Assembly (NCBI RefSeq): GCF_002937075.1
Contig: NZ_NHSJ01000018.1
Coordinates: 37,928-101,927 of the forward strand
DNA: 64,000 bases
Direction: 5' to 3'
DNA from: Rhodoblastus sphagnicola
GTDB taxonomy: Bacteria; Pseudomonadota; Alphaproteobacteria; Rhizobiales; Beijerinckiaceae
The notes beneath the pieces are model-generated. The model did no database searches. It saw only the letters and a program-made list of their open reading frames with translations, and had not been told where the DNA came from. The position numbers were made by a program, and so were the translations under genes. Positions 55,945-63,959 of the stretch are shown here, piece by piece. Numbering within the stretch: position 1 is the first letter of the stretch; every line of letters starts with the position of its first letter.

Positions 55945-56105
55945 GCTGATGGCGTCCGTCCTGAACCTTTTTCTCGATCTAGCCCTTCTCCCAGCCTGTC
56001 GCGGGATTGCAGAACGTCGTCTCGAAAACATAGTGGCTGACCATGGCGAGAAAGCGCGTTCACCGCCCGCGGCTTGCCGGTCAGGACCTCTGAGCCGTTG
56101 CAGAC
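55945..56105 (-). mobile_element. Degraded IS21-family transposase (IstA) fragment
   Basis: Reading the minus strand in two adjacent frames gives EVLTGKPRAVN, then ERFLAMVSHYVFETTFCNPA and TGWEKG, a stop in place of Gln, and IEKKVQDA. This matches the IstA segment 'GKxRxVNERFxAMVSHYxFExxFCNPASGWEKGQVEKxVQDA'. The frame is interrupted by a two-base loss near 56055 and a nonsense codon near 55980, and the sequence stops where the tRNA fragment begins. Confidence 0.75.
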
Positions 56106-56135
56106 CACGCCAGCCCTGACGACTTCACCCAAATC

Positions 56136-56249
56136 GTGGAATTCACGCCGGCCATGCGCGTGCTGATCGCCGACGCCAGCGAGGCGCTGATCCTGCTGAT
56201 GGATGAGATCGACGGCGACGCCGATCTTGAGGACGAGGCGGACGAATAG
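56136..56249 (+). pseudogene. Fragment of an acidic small protein of mobile-element type
   Basis: Plus-strand frame (GTG at 56136 or ATG at 56154) reading TPAMRVLIADASEALILLMD, then EIDGDADLEDEADE and TAG. The 'D-G-D-x-D-L-E-D' ending is typical of short hypothetical proteins in Rhizobiales islands. No upstream start with a ribosome site is present, so it is probably partial. It is followed by a terminator at 56321. Confidence 0.35.
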
Positions 56250-56320
56250 GACGGCGCCGCACTGGGCGGCGTGTTTCGCATGCCTTGTAGAATTCACCCC
56301 AGTTTGGCGCCAGATCAGAG

Positions 56321-56352
56321 CGCCCGTCAGTCTTTCGCTGACGGGCGTCTTT
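56321..56352 (+). terminator. Rho-independent terminator inside the island remnant
   Basis: CGCCCGTCAG pairs perfectly with CTGACGGGCG across TCTTTCG and is followed by TCTTTTC. It can end transcription from the left, and its hairpin also sits just past the end of the minus-strand gene at 56355. Confidence 0.75.
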
Positions 56353-56354
56353 TC

Positions 56355-56663
56355 TCATGCTGGATTCGGTCTGTCCTCGCCGCGTCCAGAGGCACATGCC
56401 CTCGAAGGCTTGGCTTTGATTTCGCTTGCAATGCGCCTGCTGACGTCGGAGACTTCTGAAAGCAGCAGGTCGCAGAGTATAACGCCGAATTCGAGATCGG
56501 CCGGCTCGGCGCTATCCTTGCTAAGGTTGTCGGCAAGCTCCTGATTCGCAGCTTTAATTAAATGCATACATTGAGAAAGCTCGTCGACGAAAGCGGGTAC
56601 AGATCTTTTGGCGCATTGCGGCACAGACGAATTGTATTGATCTAATTGATACGAAACCAGCAT
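56355..56663 (-). CDS. Small protein of foreign-looking composition, function unknown
   Basis: A 102-residue product starting MLVSYQLDQYNSSVPQCAKR and continuing VPAFVDELSQCMHLIKAANQ, ELADNLSKDS and LEFGVILCDLLLSEVSDVSR. The ATG is preceded by CAGGAGGCTTCAAT, an excellent ribosome site that decides the start. Codon use is less GC-rich than in neighbouring genes, consistent with lateral transfer. It appears soluble and helical with three cysteines. I recognise no family. It lies inside the tRNA-Thr island remnant. Confidence 0.6.
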   Translation of the reverse strand: MLVSYQLDQYNSSVPQCAKRSVPAFVDELSQCMHLIKAANQELADNLSKDSAEPADLEFGVILCDLLLSEVSDVSRRIASEIKAKPSRACASGRGEDRPNPA

Positions 56664-56976
56664 ATTGAAGCCTCCTGCATACATTACAGTATTAACCTGC
56701 CACCTGAGCGGCATGGTACGCTTTTGCAGCGCGATGACTTCAGCTTCTTTCGTTCTTTCTGCAAAACTCGCTGGAATATACGAATTATTGATTTAAGCGA
56801 GGCGCTGAGGACTCGCTTACATGCTCGATGTTCCATCGTTACACAAAACTGATGCAGAATTTCCTCAAGATCGCCCAAGTTCGGCAAGTCAGCCGCACGA
56901 TAACGCGCTTGCCTCGCTTACGTTCCAAAATTTTTTGACCCACGTCAATTACCTGCCGGAGAGGCTCCGCACGGTG

Positions 56977-56998
56977 AAACCCGGTGGCGGGTTTTTTC
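56977..56998 (+). terminator. Rho-independent terminator in the island remnant
   Basis: AAACCCG and CGGGTTT pair around GTGG and are followed by TTTCG. No recognised plus-strand gene ends just upstream, so it may terminate an unannotated RNA or be a leftover. Confidence 0.55.
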
Positions 56999-57035
56999 GT
57001 GTCTGAGCGCCACCACCAGAGCGCGATCGCGAAAA

Positions 57036-57084
57036 GTGGACGCCGGTTTTCGGAAAAGATCATGCGAAAACAAAGAGTCTAGAG
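57036..57084. repeat. Dispersed repeat family C
   Basis: GTGGACGCCGGTTTTCGGAA, then AAGATCATGCGAAAACAAAG and AGTCTAGAGC, the second copy of the element at 25793-25843, with about five differences. It lies between the island's last terminator and the tRNA-Thr gene. Confidence 0.65.
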
Positions 57085-57214
57085 CCGGCGCTCGAATCGA
57101 GCTAGCAGCGATTCTGGGGCAAAAAGGCGTATTACCCGCCTCTGTTTTTGTTACCGCACTGATTGCCCTGCGCTTGAGCCATTCCACGGATTTTGTCTAA
57201 CTATTTGAAAATAT

Positions 57215-57289
57215 TGGTGCCGGCGGAGAGGATCGAACTCCCGACCTTCGGTTTACAAAACCGCTGCACTACCGCTGTGCTACGCCGGC
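57215..57289 (-). tRNA. tRNA-Thr (anticodon TGT)
   Basis: The minus strand gives acceptor GCCGGCG/CGCCGGC, D arm GCAC..GTGC, anticodon stem GCGGT/ACCG with loop TTTGTAA (anticodon TGT), T arm GTCGG-GAGTTCGATCCTCTCC-type, discriminator A and an encoded CCA. All stems pair. Its 3' end is duplicated at 55900, marking it as an integration site. Confidence 0.93.
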
Positions 57290-57441
57290 GAAGATCCTCT
57301 GCTAACAAACCCGCGCGAGCCGCGCAACCCGGACGCGGAGTCACCGCCTCCCCGTTGACGGGGCGAGGGGCGTTGTCGGACGCCATCGAGAACGCGGGGC
57401 GGCATTGGCTTCAACTTCGCCCGAACGGCGGGACAGCCCGC

Positions 57442-59118
57442 TCAATCCGCCGCCGCTATGTCCCTGCCTTTCGTCTCCTGCACAAAAATCAGGCCCACGA
57501 CAAAAGTCAGGCCGGCCACCGCCACCGGATACCACAGGCCCGAATAGATATTCCCGCTCGCCGCCGTCAGCGCGAAGGCCAAAGGCGGCAGCAACCCGCC
57601 GAACCAGCCATTGCCGACATGATAGGGCGTGGACAGCCCGGTGTAGCGGATGCGCGTGGGGAACAGCTCCACCAGCAGCGCCGCGATCGGCGCATAGGTC
57701 ATGGCCACCAGCCCGATCAGCGCCGTCAGCAGGGCGAGCGCCACGGGAATATTGACCTTGGCCGGATCGGCCCGCGACGGATAGCCCGCCCGCGCCAGCG
57801 TCTCCGCCACCTGTCGCTCCAGCGTCGCGCGCCTTTCCGCGCGCCCGGCCTCGTCGAGGCCCCTGCCCTCGAAACTGGCGATCTCCCTGTCGCCGACCAC
57901 GATTTTCGCCAGCGCCCCCGGCGGCGCCGCCTCATTGGCGTAGCTCACCCCGGCGCTCGCCAGGAGGTTTTTGGCGATGTCGCAGGAGCTGACGAAGGCC
58001 TTGGCCTCGACCGGATCGAACTGGAAAGCGCAAGTGTTCGGATCGGCGATCACTTTTGCCGGGGCGCGGGCCGAAGCCTGCGCCAAAGCCGGATTGACCG
58101 CATGGGTCAGCCCCTGAAAGATCGGGAACGTGAGCAGGGCGGCGAGCAGGCAGCCGCCCAGGATCACCGGTTTTCTGCCGATTCGATCCGACAACGCGCC
58201 AAACAGCACGAACAAGGGCGCGCCCAGCGCCAGCGCGCCGGCCATCAGCAGACTGGCGGTGGTGGAGTCGAGCCGCAGCGTCTGGGTGAGGAAGAACAGG
58301 GCGTAGAACTGCCCGGCGTACCAGACCACCGCCTGCCCGGCGGTGGCGCCGAACAGCGCGATCAGCGCCAGCCGCCCGTTGCGCCACGATCCGAACGCCT
58401 CCGCGACCGGCGCGGCGGACGCGCGACCCGCCCGCTTGATCTTCAGGTAGGCCGGCGATTCGTTCAACCGCAGCCGCATCCAGACCGAGGCCGCCAGCAG
58501 TACGAACGAGGCGAGGAAGGGGAAACGCCAGCCATAAACAGCGAAATCCGCCTCGCCGAGCAGGGCGCGGAAGCCCAGCGTCACCAGCAGCGCCAGCAGC
58601 AGCCCGCCGGAAGCCGTGAGCTGGATGTAGGAGGTGAAATAGCCGCGCCGGCCCTTTGGCGCGCTCTCGCCGACGAACAGCGCGGCGCCGCCATATTCGC
58701 CGCCGAGCGCCAGCCCCTGCGCCATGCGCAGCAGCGTCAGCAGCACCGGCGCGGCGAAGCCGATGGCCGCGAAATTGGGCAGCAGGCCGATGAAGAAGGT
58801 CGCCAGCCCCATGATGAGGATGGTGAGGAGGAACGTGTATTTGCGCCCGGTGAGGTCGCCGAGCCGCCCGAACAGCAAGGCGCCGAACGGCCGCACCGCG
58901 AAACCGGCGGCGAAGGCCAGCAGCGCGAAAATATAGGCGGCGGTCGGGTTGACGTTGGAAAAGAAATTTTGCGCGATGACGGGGGTCAGCGAGCCATAGA
59001 GAAAGAAATCGTACCATTCGAACACGGCGCCGGCGGAGGCGGCGCGCACCACCCGCTTTTCCTGTGGCGTCATCGGGCGCGCCGCGTCATCGGCGCGCGA
59101 CAAAACCGCGTCGGTCAT
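57442..59118 (-). CDS. MFS transporter, metabolite:H+ symporter (MHS) type
   Basis: A 558-residue transporter. The start VVRAASAGAVFEWYDFFLYG is the signature of MHS proteins (ProP/KgtP-like), followed by FAAGFAVRPFGALLFGRLGD and loop GRKYTFLLTILIMGLATFFI, RMAQGLALGGEYGGAALFVG and LFVLFGALSDRIGRKPVILG. A hydrophilic insert of about 110 residues between helices in the second half (SYANEAAPPGALAKIVVGDR region) makes it longer than the usual 430-450 and is a feature of one MHS subgroup. Substrate unknown; organic acids are usual. It stands alone. Confidence 0.88.
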   Translation of the reverse strand: MTDAVLSRADDAARPMTPQEKRVVRAASAGAVFEWYDFFLYGSLTPVIAQNFFSNVNPTAAYIFALLAFAAGFAVRPFGALLFGRLGDLTGRKYTFLLTILIMGLATFFIGLLPNFAAIGFAAPVLLTLLRMAQGLALGGEYGGAALFVGESAPKGRRGYFTSYIQLTASGGLLLALLVTLGFRALLGEADFAVYGWRFPFLASFVLLAASVWMRLRLNESPAYLKIKRAGRASAAPVAEAFGSWRNGRLALIALFGATAGQAVVWYAGQFYALFFLTQTLRLDSTTASLLMAGALALGAPLFVLFGALSDRIGRKPVILGGCLLAALLTFPIFQGLTHAVNPALAQASARAPAKVIADPNTCAFQFDPVEAKAFVSSCDIAKNLLASAGVSYANEAAPPGALAKIVVGDREIASFEGRGLDEAGRAERRATLERQVAETLARAGYPSRADPAKVNIPVALALLTALIGLVAMTYAPIAALLVELFPTRIRYTGLSTPYHVGNGWFGGLLPPLAFALTAASGNIYSGLWYPVAVAGLTFVVGLIFVQETKGRDIAAAD

Positions 59119-59254
59119 GAATCCTCCCGGGCAAACTTGGAAAGCTCTTATTGTGGTTTTTTGAGAGGATGGGCGCGATCGGCGCGAAGCGCAAGCGGGC
59201 GGCGGCGATAAGCCTTAAGACTTTCGCCGACCCAGGATTTTCGCGGGCCCATGA

Positions 59255-60094
59255 TCATGGCTTGAGCGCGAGCCGCGCCAGCGTCAGCGCCACGGCGCAG
59301 GCGTTGGAGACATTGAGGCTCTTGATGGCGCCGGGCATGTCGAGCCGGGCCAGCACATCGCATTTTTCCCGCGTCAGCCGTCGCAACCCCTTGCCCTCGG
59401 CGCCGAGCACGAGGACCGTGGGGCGCGACAGCACGGTGTGCTCAAGGCTGGCCGGCCCCTCCGAATCAAGCCCGACGCGCAGAAAACCGGCGTCGCCGAG
59501 GTGTTCCAGCGCGCGGGCGAGGTTGACGACTTCGACCAGGGGCACATGCTCCAGCCCGCCGGACGCGGTTTTCGCCAGCACGCCGGAAAATTCGGGCGCA
59601 TGGCGGTCGGTGACGATGACGGCGTCCACGGCGAAGGCGGCGGCGGTGCGCAGGATGGCGCCGACATTGTGCGGGTCGGTGATCTGGTCGAGCGCCAGCA
59701 CCAGGCCGGAGTTCACCTCGATGTCGGAAATGTCCAGCTCCGGCAGGGGCCGCGCCTCCAGCAGGACGCCCTGATGCACGGCGTCGCCGCCGAGGCGCGC
59801 GTCCAGAACCTCGGGGGCGACGACATGGACCTTCACCTCGCAGCCCGCGATCTCAGCCTGTAGCCGTTCCGCGGCGGCGGCGGTCGCGAACAGGTCGAGA
59901 CACTTGCGTCTTTTGGCGCGCAAAACCTCGCGGACGGCGTGGTAGCCATGGATCACCGCGAGTTCGGCGGAGGGCCGGCGGAACGAGGCGTCGCCCGAAA
60001 CAGGCGGCTTTCCGGTTTTCGGCGCGGGCGCGCGCTTGCCGCGCTCCGGTCTGGCGTTGGCGCGGTCGAACGGGGGCTTGCCGGGTTTTCTCAT
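59255..60094 (-). CDS. rlmB: 23S rRNA 2'-O-methyltransferase, RlmB/TrmH (SPOUT) family
   Basis: It probably methylates the ribose of G2251 in 23S rRNA. The 279-residue protein has a basic N-terminal extension, a substrate-binding domain (LAVIHGYHAVREVLRAKRRK) and the knotted SPOUT core LVLALDQITDPHNVGAILRT, VLVLGAEGKGLRRLTREKCD and IKSLNVSNACAVALTLARLA (motifs 1-3). The ATG at 60094 follows GGAGACGAAA. The tRNA-Tyr gene lies close upstream on the opposite strand. TrmH-like tRNA methylation remains possible, but RlmB features dominate. Confidence 0.88.
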   Translation of the reverse strand: MRKPGKPPFDRANARPERGKRAPAPKTGKPPVSGDASFRRPSAELAVIHGYHAVREVLRAKRRKCLDLFATAAAAERLQAEIAGCEVKVHVVAPEVLDARLGGDAVHQGVLLEARPLPELDISDIEVNSGLVLALDQITDPHNVGAILRTAAAFAVDAVIVTDRHAPEFSGVLAKTASGGLEHVPLVEVVNLARALEHLGDAGFLRVGLDSEGPASLEHTVLSRPTVLVLGAEGKGLRRLTREKCDVLARLDMPGAIKSLNVSNACAVALTLARLALKP

Positions 60095-60187
60095 TTTCGT
60101 CTCCGTCACCGTCGTGTCACGGGGCGCCCGTTTTGGCAAGAATGACGCGATCTTTTGCAGTTGACAGCCCGTGCCCGAGTCGCGCAT

Positions 60188-60228
60188 AAGGCCCCCCACA
60201 CGAACGGGGCCCGGCGCAAGGGCCTTTT
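60188..60228 (+). terminator. GC hairpin with T-run between rlmB and tRNA-Tyr
   Basis: AAGGCCC and GGGCCTT bracket an inner GCCCC/GGGGC hairpin and are followed by TTTCGTC on the plus strand. No plus-strand gene precedes it, so it may end an antisense transcript of rlmB. Alternatively it is part of rlmB's leader on the other strand. Confidence 0.4.
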
Positions 60229-60270
60229 TCGTCTCTGGAAGTCGCTGGCCTTGCTAGCGAAACCGGTGTT

Positions 60271-60355
60271 GGGAGAGTGTCCCGAGCGGCAAAGGGGGGG
60301 GACTGTAAATCCCCTGGCTATGCCTTCGTAGGTTCGAGTCCTACCTCTCCCACCA
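60271..60355 (+). tRNA. tRNA-Tyr (anticodon GTA)
   Basis: Acceptor GGGAGAG/CTCTCCC, a long variable arm typical of bacterial tRNA-Tyr, anticodon stem GGGGA/TCCCC with loop CTGTAAA (anticodon GTA), T arm GTAGGTTCGAGTCCTAC, discriminator A and encoded CCA. Total 85 bases. Confidence 0.95.
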
Positions 60356-60801
60356 AACCTCTTTTTTTAGGCGTTTCCGTCCGGTGTTGCCGGATCGGCG
60401 CAGTCTCCGCCTCCCTTTCTGTCGCGTGAAAGCAGGTTCCGCGCGCGCGGCGACAGCTTTCCTTCGCTCGCCGCGCCGCATCTCTCCAATCGCGATCGTG
60501 GTGAAGGGGCCTGCCGGGCAAGCGCGGCGGCGACACTGTCGCGCGCCTCGCGGCGATCTGTCGCGGGGTTGCGGCTGGATTGTCGAATCCTTATAAGCTA
60601 CAATTTCTATAGATTAAAATTCTTTGCTGTGGTTCTGTCGTTCTCCGCCGACTGGGATCGGGGCGGTCGCGGGGCATGGAGCCGTTCCGAGCCTCCTCAC
60701 CGCGGCGTCGGCGCTTTCGCCCTTCTGGCGGCCCTCCTCGACGCGAATCTCAGCGCGGCCGCCTGACGGGCCGCAGACGAAACCACTTCGGACGAAAGAC
60801 C
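60356..60801. other. 446-base gene-free stretch before the UroD-like gene
   Basis: The tRNA is followed by a short T-run (CTCTTTTTTTAGGCG) that can end its transcript. From about 60590 the DNA is AT-rich (TTATAAGCTACAATTTCTAT), a probable promoter for the UroD-like gene at 60802. Nothing else is recognised. Confidence 0.45.
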
Positions 60802-61860
60802 ATGACCCACAAAGAGACGATGACTTCTCGCGAGCGCTTCGCCGCCGCGCTCGCGGGCAAGCCCTATGACCGCATCCCGGTGTTCCTCCTCATGAGCGAC
60901 CATGCGGCGCGGGTGATCGGCGTCACCGTCGGCGAATATCAACAGTCGGCGGCGTTGATGGCCAAAGGCCAGCTCGCGGCACAAAGGCTTTATGGCGTCG
61001 ACATGCTCAACACCGGACCCGGCTTGACCGGCATCGCCGAGGCCCTCGGCGCCAGATTGGCCTTCCCCGACAACACCGCCTATGTCTTCGAAAACCCCGC
61101 GCCGACGCACGACGATCTCGATCGCCTGAAAATTCCCGATCCCAGGTGCGATGGCCGGTTGCCGCTGTTTCTTGAGGCGACCAAGATCGTGCTCGACCAA
61201 GCCGGCGCCAGCGTGCCGGTTTCGCTGACCACCGCCGGTCCTTTCACGACGGCCTCGTACTTGCGCGGTCCGGATCAGTTCTTGCGCGATCTGCGCCGCG
61301 CGCCCGAGTTCGCCCATCGCGCCCTGCGCATCGCCACCGACGCCACCCTCCCTTTCATCCGCGAAGTCATCGCGCTCGGCGCCCGCGTCAGCCTCGCCGA
61401 GCCGATGGCGTCGGGCACGCTGATCGCCGCCAGGCAATTCAAGGAGTTCGCCCAGCCCTACCTCACGGAGATCGTGCAGGCTGTCAAAGATTTGACCGGC
61501 GGCGTCGGGCCCTCGCTGCACATCTGCGGCGACAGTTCGCGGATCTGGTCCGATATGGCCGACACGGGGGCGAGCCTGTTGAGCGTCGACGACGAAGTCG
61601 ATCTGGCCGAGGCGCGCGCGCAAGTGGGAGACAGGGTGGGGCTGATCGGCAATATCAGGCCGACCGCCGTCATGGCCAACGGCGGCCCCGCCGATGTCCG
61701 CGCCAATGCCCGCGCGTGCTTCGAGAAGGGCGTCGGCAACCCCAAGGGCTACATCCTCGGTCTGGGTTGCGCTTTGCCGATCAACACGCCGCCCGAAAAT
61801 GTCCACGCGCTGTTTGACGCCGCCTGGGAGCTGAGCGCGCAACGCTACATCCTGACCTGA
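60802..61860 (+). CDS. Uroporphyrinogen decarboxylase-superfamily protein, MtaA/corrinoid methyltransferase-like
   Basis: A 352-residue TIM-barrel protein. The ATG at 60802 precedes MTHKETMTSRERFAAALAGK, and the fold continues with DMLNTGPGLTGIAEALGARL, VSLTTAGPFTTASYLRGPDQ, SLAEPMASGTLIAARQFKEF, and HICGDSSRIWSDMADTGASL. It lacks the basic substrate residues of true HemE. The His-x-Cys-Gly motif (HICG) and the late Cys in ILGLGCALPINTPPENV match the zinc ligands of methylcobamide:thiol methyltransferases such as MtaA/MtbA. It may transfer methyl groups from a corrinoid protein, but no corrinoid gene is nearby. Confidence 0.8.
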   Translation: MTHKETMTSRERFAAALAGKPYDRIPVFLLMSDHAARVIGVTVGEYQQSAALMAKGQLAAQRLYGVDMLNTGPGLTGIAEALGARLAFPDNTAYVFENPAPTHDDLDRLKIPDPRCDGRLPLFLEATKIVLDQAGASVPVSLTTAGPFTTASYLRGPDQFLRDLRRAPEFAHRALRIATDATLPFIREVIALGARVSLAEPMASGTLIAARQFKEFAQPYLTEIVQAVKDLTGGVGPSLHICGDSSRIWSDMADTGASLLSVDDEVDLAEARAQVGDRVGLIGNIRPTAVMANGGPADVRANARACFEKGVGNPKGYILGLGCALPINTPPENVHALFDAAWELSAQRYILT

Positions 61861-62094
61861 AGCGGCTGCGCGGGTTGCGCGAGAGAGATCGGCGCGGGCG
61901 CCGCCAAGGCGGCGGAAACTCCATTCGACGATATGATTTGTCGATATAATTGACGCTGGGCGACAGCCGTCGGTTTTGCAGGCGCGCGCTGTTTTTGGCG
62001 ACGCTTGGGAAAATGGAAGACTCCACTTGTCTTGACGACTATATTATAGAGAGTATTACTATACTTAATGATCGTGGACAGCCAAGGACAGACG

Positions 62095-62567
62095 ATGCGT
62101 TTCCTTCCCCTCCTCGCCGCGACTTTTGTCGCCGGCCCAGCCGTCGCCGGCGACCTGCCCTCCGCCACGCCCCCTCCCGCGCCGCCGTCGCGAACCCCTT
62201 CGTTTCCAGTTACATGACCCCGCAACTGCATCGCGCCTCGGTGGACGCTCTGCTGTCCTTCCCCGACCAGGTTCTGTTCGTCGATCTGCGCCGTCCCGAT
62301 GAAATTGCGAAGATCGGGACCTCCCCGGTCTATCTCAACATCCAGATCGCCGATCCCGAAAAGCAGCTCGATTTCATTCCGAAGGAGCGGCCGATCGTCA
62401 CCGTCTCCAACCCTGCCGCGCGCGCCGGCAAGGCCGCCGACCTGCTCGCCGAAAAGGGGTTCAAGGTGATGGGCGCCGTGGGGTCGCAGGTCGACGAGGA
62501 CGAGGGCGGCAAGATCACCCGCATCGTCGCGCCGCCGCCCCAGACCGCCACGACGCCTTCAAGCTGA
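62095..62567 (+). pseudogene. Frameshifted exported rhodanese-like protein lacking the catalytic cysteine
   Basis: From ATG 62095 (ribosome site CCAAGGACAG) a signal peptide MRFLPLLAATFVAGPAVAGD is read, but this frame stops at TGA 62215-62217. The expected continuation VANPFVSSYMTPQLHRASVD begins in the next frame, so one base was gained or lost near 62190. That frame encodes a rhodanese-type domain (LLSFPDQVLFVDLRRPDEIA, QLDFIPKERPIVTVSNPAAR, AGKAADLLAEKGFKVMGAVG). The usual active-site Cys loop reads SNPAARAG without Cys. The second frame could still be made from ATG 62214, which overlaps the TGA. It is probably non-enzymatic even if expressed. Confidence 0.65.
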
Positions 62568-62639
62568 AATGAGTTTGCGCCGACGTTGTTTCTCCTCGCG
62601 GCGCCGGCGCAAGGGCGATCTCCGCGGGGATCGTCGCGG

Positions 62640-62673
62640 GACAGGCGGCGCGGTCGCACTCGCGCCGCCTGTC
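62640..62673. terminator. Perfect hairpin between rhodanese-like and response-regulator genes
   Basis: GACAGGCGGCGC and GCGCCGCCTGTC form a 12-base stem around a 10-base loop in the gap between two convergent genes. It lacks a clear T-run, so bidirectional RNA-end protection is as likely as termination. Confidence 0.5.
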
Positions 62674-62773
62674 TCACTAAGGCGAACGACCTCCCCGCGC
62701 TTCGGCGGCGCGGCTGGTGTGAAACCCCGTGGGCGCCGGAAGCGGCGCGCGGGCGCGCGGGTTCACGACCGCA

Positions 62774-63226
62774 TTATCCAACGGCGCGTTCCAGCGGCTT
62801 GCAACAGGCGCGGCGCAGCAACTGAAGCTCGCGCGGAAATGGCGGCGCAGCCGCGCCCGTGGCGACGATTTCGGCGACGATTTCCAATCCACGCAGGAGG
62901 TCGTCGACATCGTAGGGTTTGCCAAGGCAGGCTTCGCCGCCCGCCTCCCCCATCCCGGCGCTCGCAACACCGGCTGTGACGAAGAGGACGCCAATCCTGC
63001 CCACGGCGTGCAAACGGATCGCCACCTCAGTCCCGCGGCCGCCATCGGCCAGGCACAGATCGATGAGAGCGAGATCGGGTTTATGGCGGAGGCCAAGGGC
63101 CACCGCCTCAGCGACGGTGGTGGCGACACCGCAGACTTCGTAGCCGTAGTGGACAAGCAGATCTCTCTCAAGATCGGCGATCATCAAATTGTCTTCGACG
63201 ATGAGGACCTTGAGCTTGGCGACCAT
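62774..63226 (-). CDS. Single-domain response regulator
   Basis: A 150-residue CheY-like receiver with no output domain. LKVLIVEDNLMIADLERDLL supplies the acidic pocket, Asp56 in LALIDLCLADGG the phosphorylation site, the Thr of VLFVTAG and the Lys of EACLGKPYDVDDLLRG the switch residues. It ends in a short tail with paired cysteines (LLRRACCKPLE). Partners are not visible. It may act as a phosphate sink or diffusible regulator. It is convergent with the rhodanese-like gene. Confidence 0.87.
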   Translation of the reverse strand: MVAKLKVLIVEDNLMIADLERDLLVHYGYEVCGVATTVAEAVALGLRHKPDLALIDLCLADGGRGTEVAIRLHAVGRIGVLFVTAGVASAGMGEAGGEACLGKPYDVDDLLRGLEIVAEIVATGAAAPPFPRELQLLRRACCKPLERAVG

Positions 63227-63959
63227 GGATCACTTTTCCCTTCAAGGCGGGGCAAAATTGGACCTCTGTGTCGCCCCTGCCCGGATCGGGTCAGGGGGCG
63301 CTCGCAACGCGATGGGACCAAGGCAGGTCTGGAAACGACTCATGCGCAATCCGCTACAGGCGCTTCCACGGCGTCCGATATCCGTTTGTCCGATTTCGAT
63401 TGAGCCGCACGTGGACAAAAGATCGGCAAGCTTGATTTTTCTCGCCCTGCGCCCTCTTCGGCAGGGAGGTTATATTTCGCCGAAGCGAGCTTCACTCGGC
63501 ATCGCCGTTTTCAACGCTTCGGCGCGCCGCGGGGTTCAATGATGGGTGTTGGGCGCTGGCGCAACCATAACCCGCCGCGGCGGCGCCCGCGATGCGGTCT
63601 CCGGCTCAGTCTCGATATCCTCAAATCCGGGTCGGCGCCGACCTCGTCCCACAATACCCTCTGGAAAGGGATTGCGACAGATTCGGGAACTACTCACCCC
63701 CCGTTCCGTCGCGCGACATGCCCCCGATCCCTGCCCTGTCAGAGCGGCGGGAATCCTATCGCGCCCAGCAACTCCACGCCTGGAAAGCCTGCGACCGCAG
63801 CAACAGTCCTGGCGACGTGATGACGAGGTGGCGCAAAAACGGAGCGATAGCGAGATCGCCCCCTTTGCGTCGGGCGCCGGTGCTTGCGTCGCGCATCGGT
63901 AAGCACTTGACCTTTATAATCGACATACTCCATAATTTTACTAACTTCAGGAGCCTCCC
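63227..63959. other. 733-base stretch without a supported gene
   Basis: Several open frames overlap here, but none has a convincing start, ribosome site or family motif. They overlap in all three plus frames, as shadow frames do. Bases 63900-63950 are AT-rich (TTTATAATCGACATACTCCA, then TAATTTTACTAAC), a probable promoter for the gene starting at 63960. Confidence 0.4.

Noticed and set aside
56684..56887. 67-residue minus-strand frame upstream of the orphan island gene
   Set aside because: Its only long form begins at TTG without a ribosome site. It overlaps the leader of the better-supported gene at 56663, so it was left out, although its amphipathic helix is noted.
60802..61860. Uroporphyrinogen decarboxylase HemE
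   Set aside because: Substrate arginines of HemE are not visible, and His-x-Cys plus a late Cys point to the methyltransferase branch.
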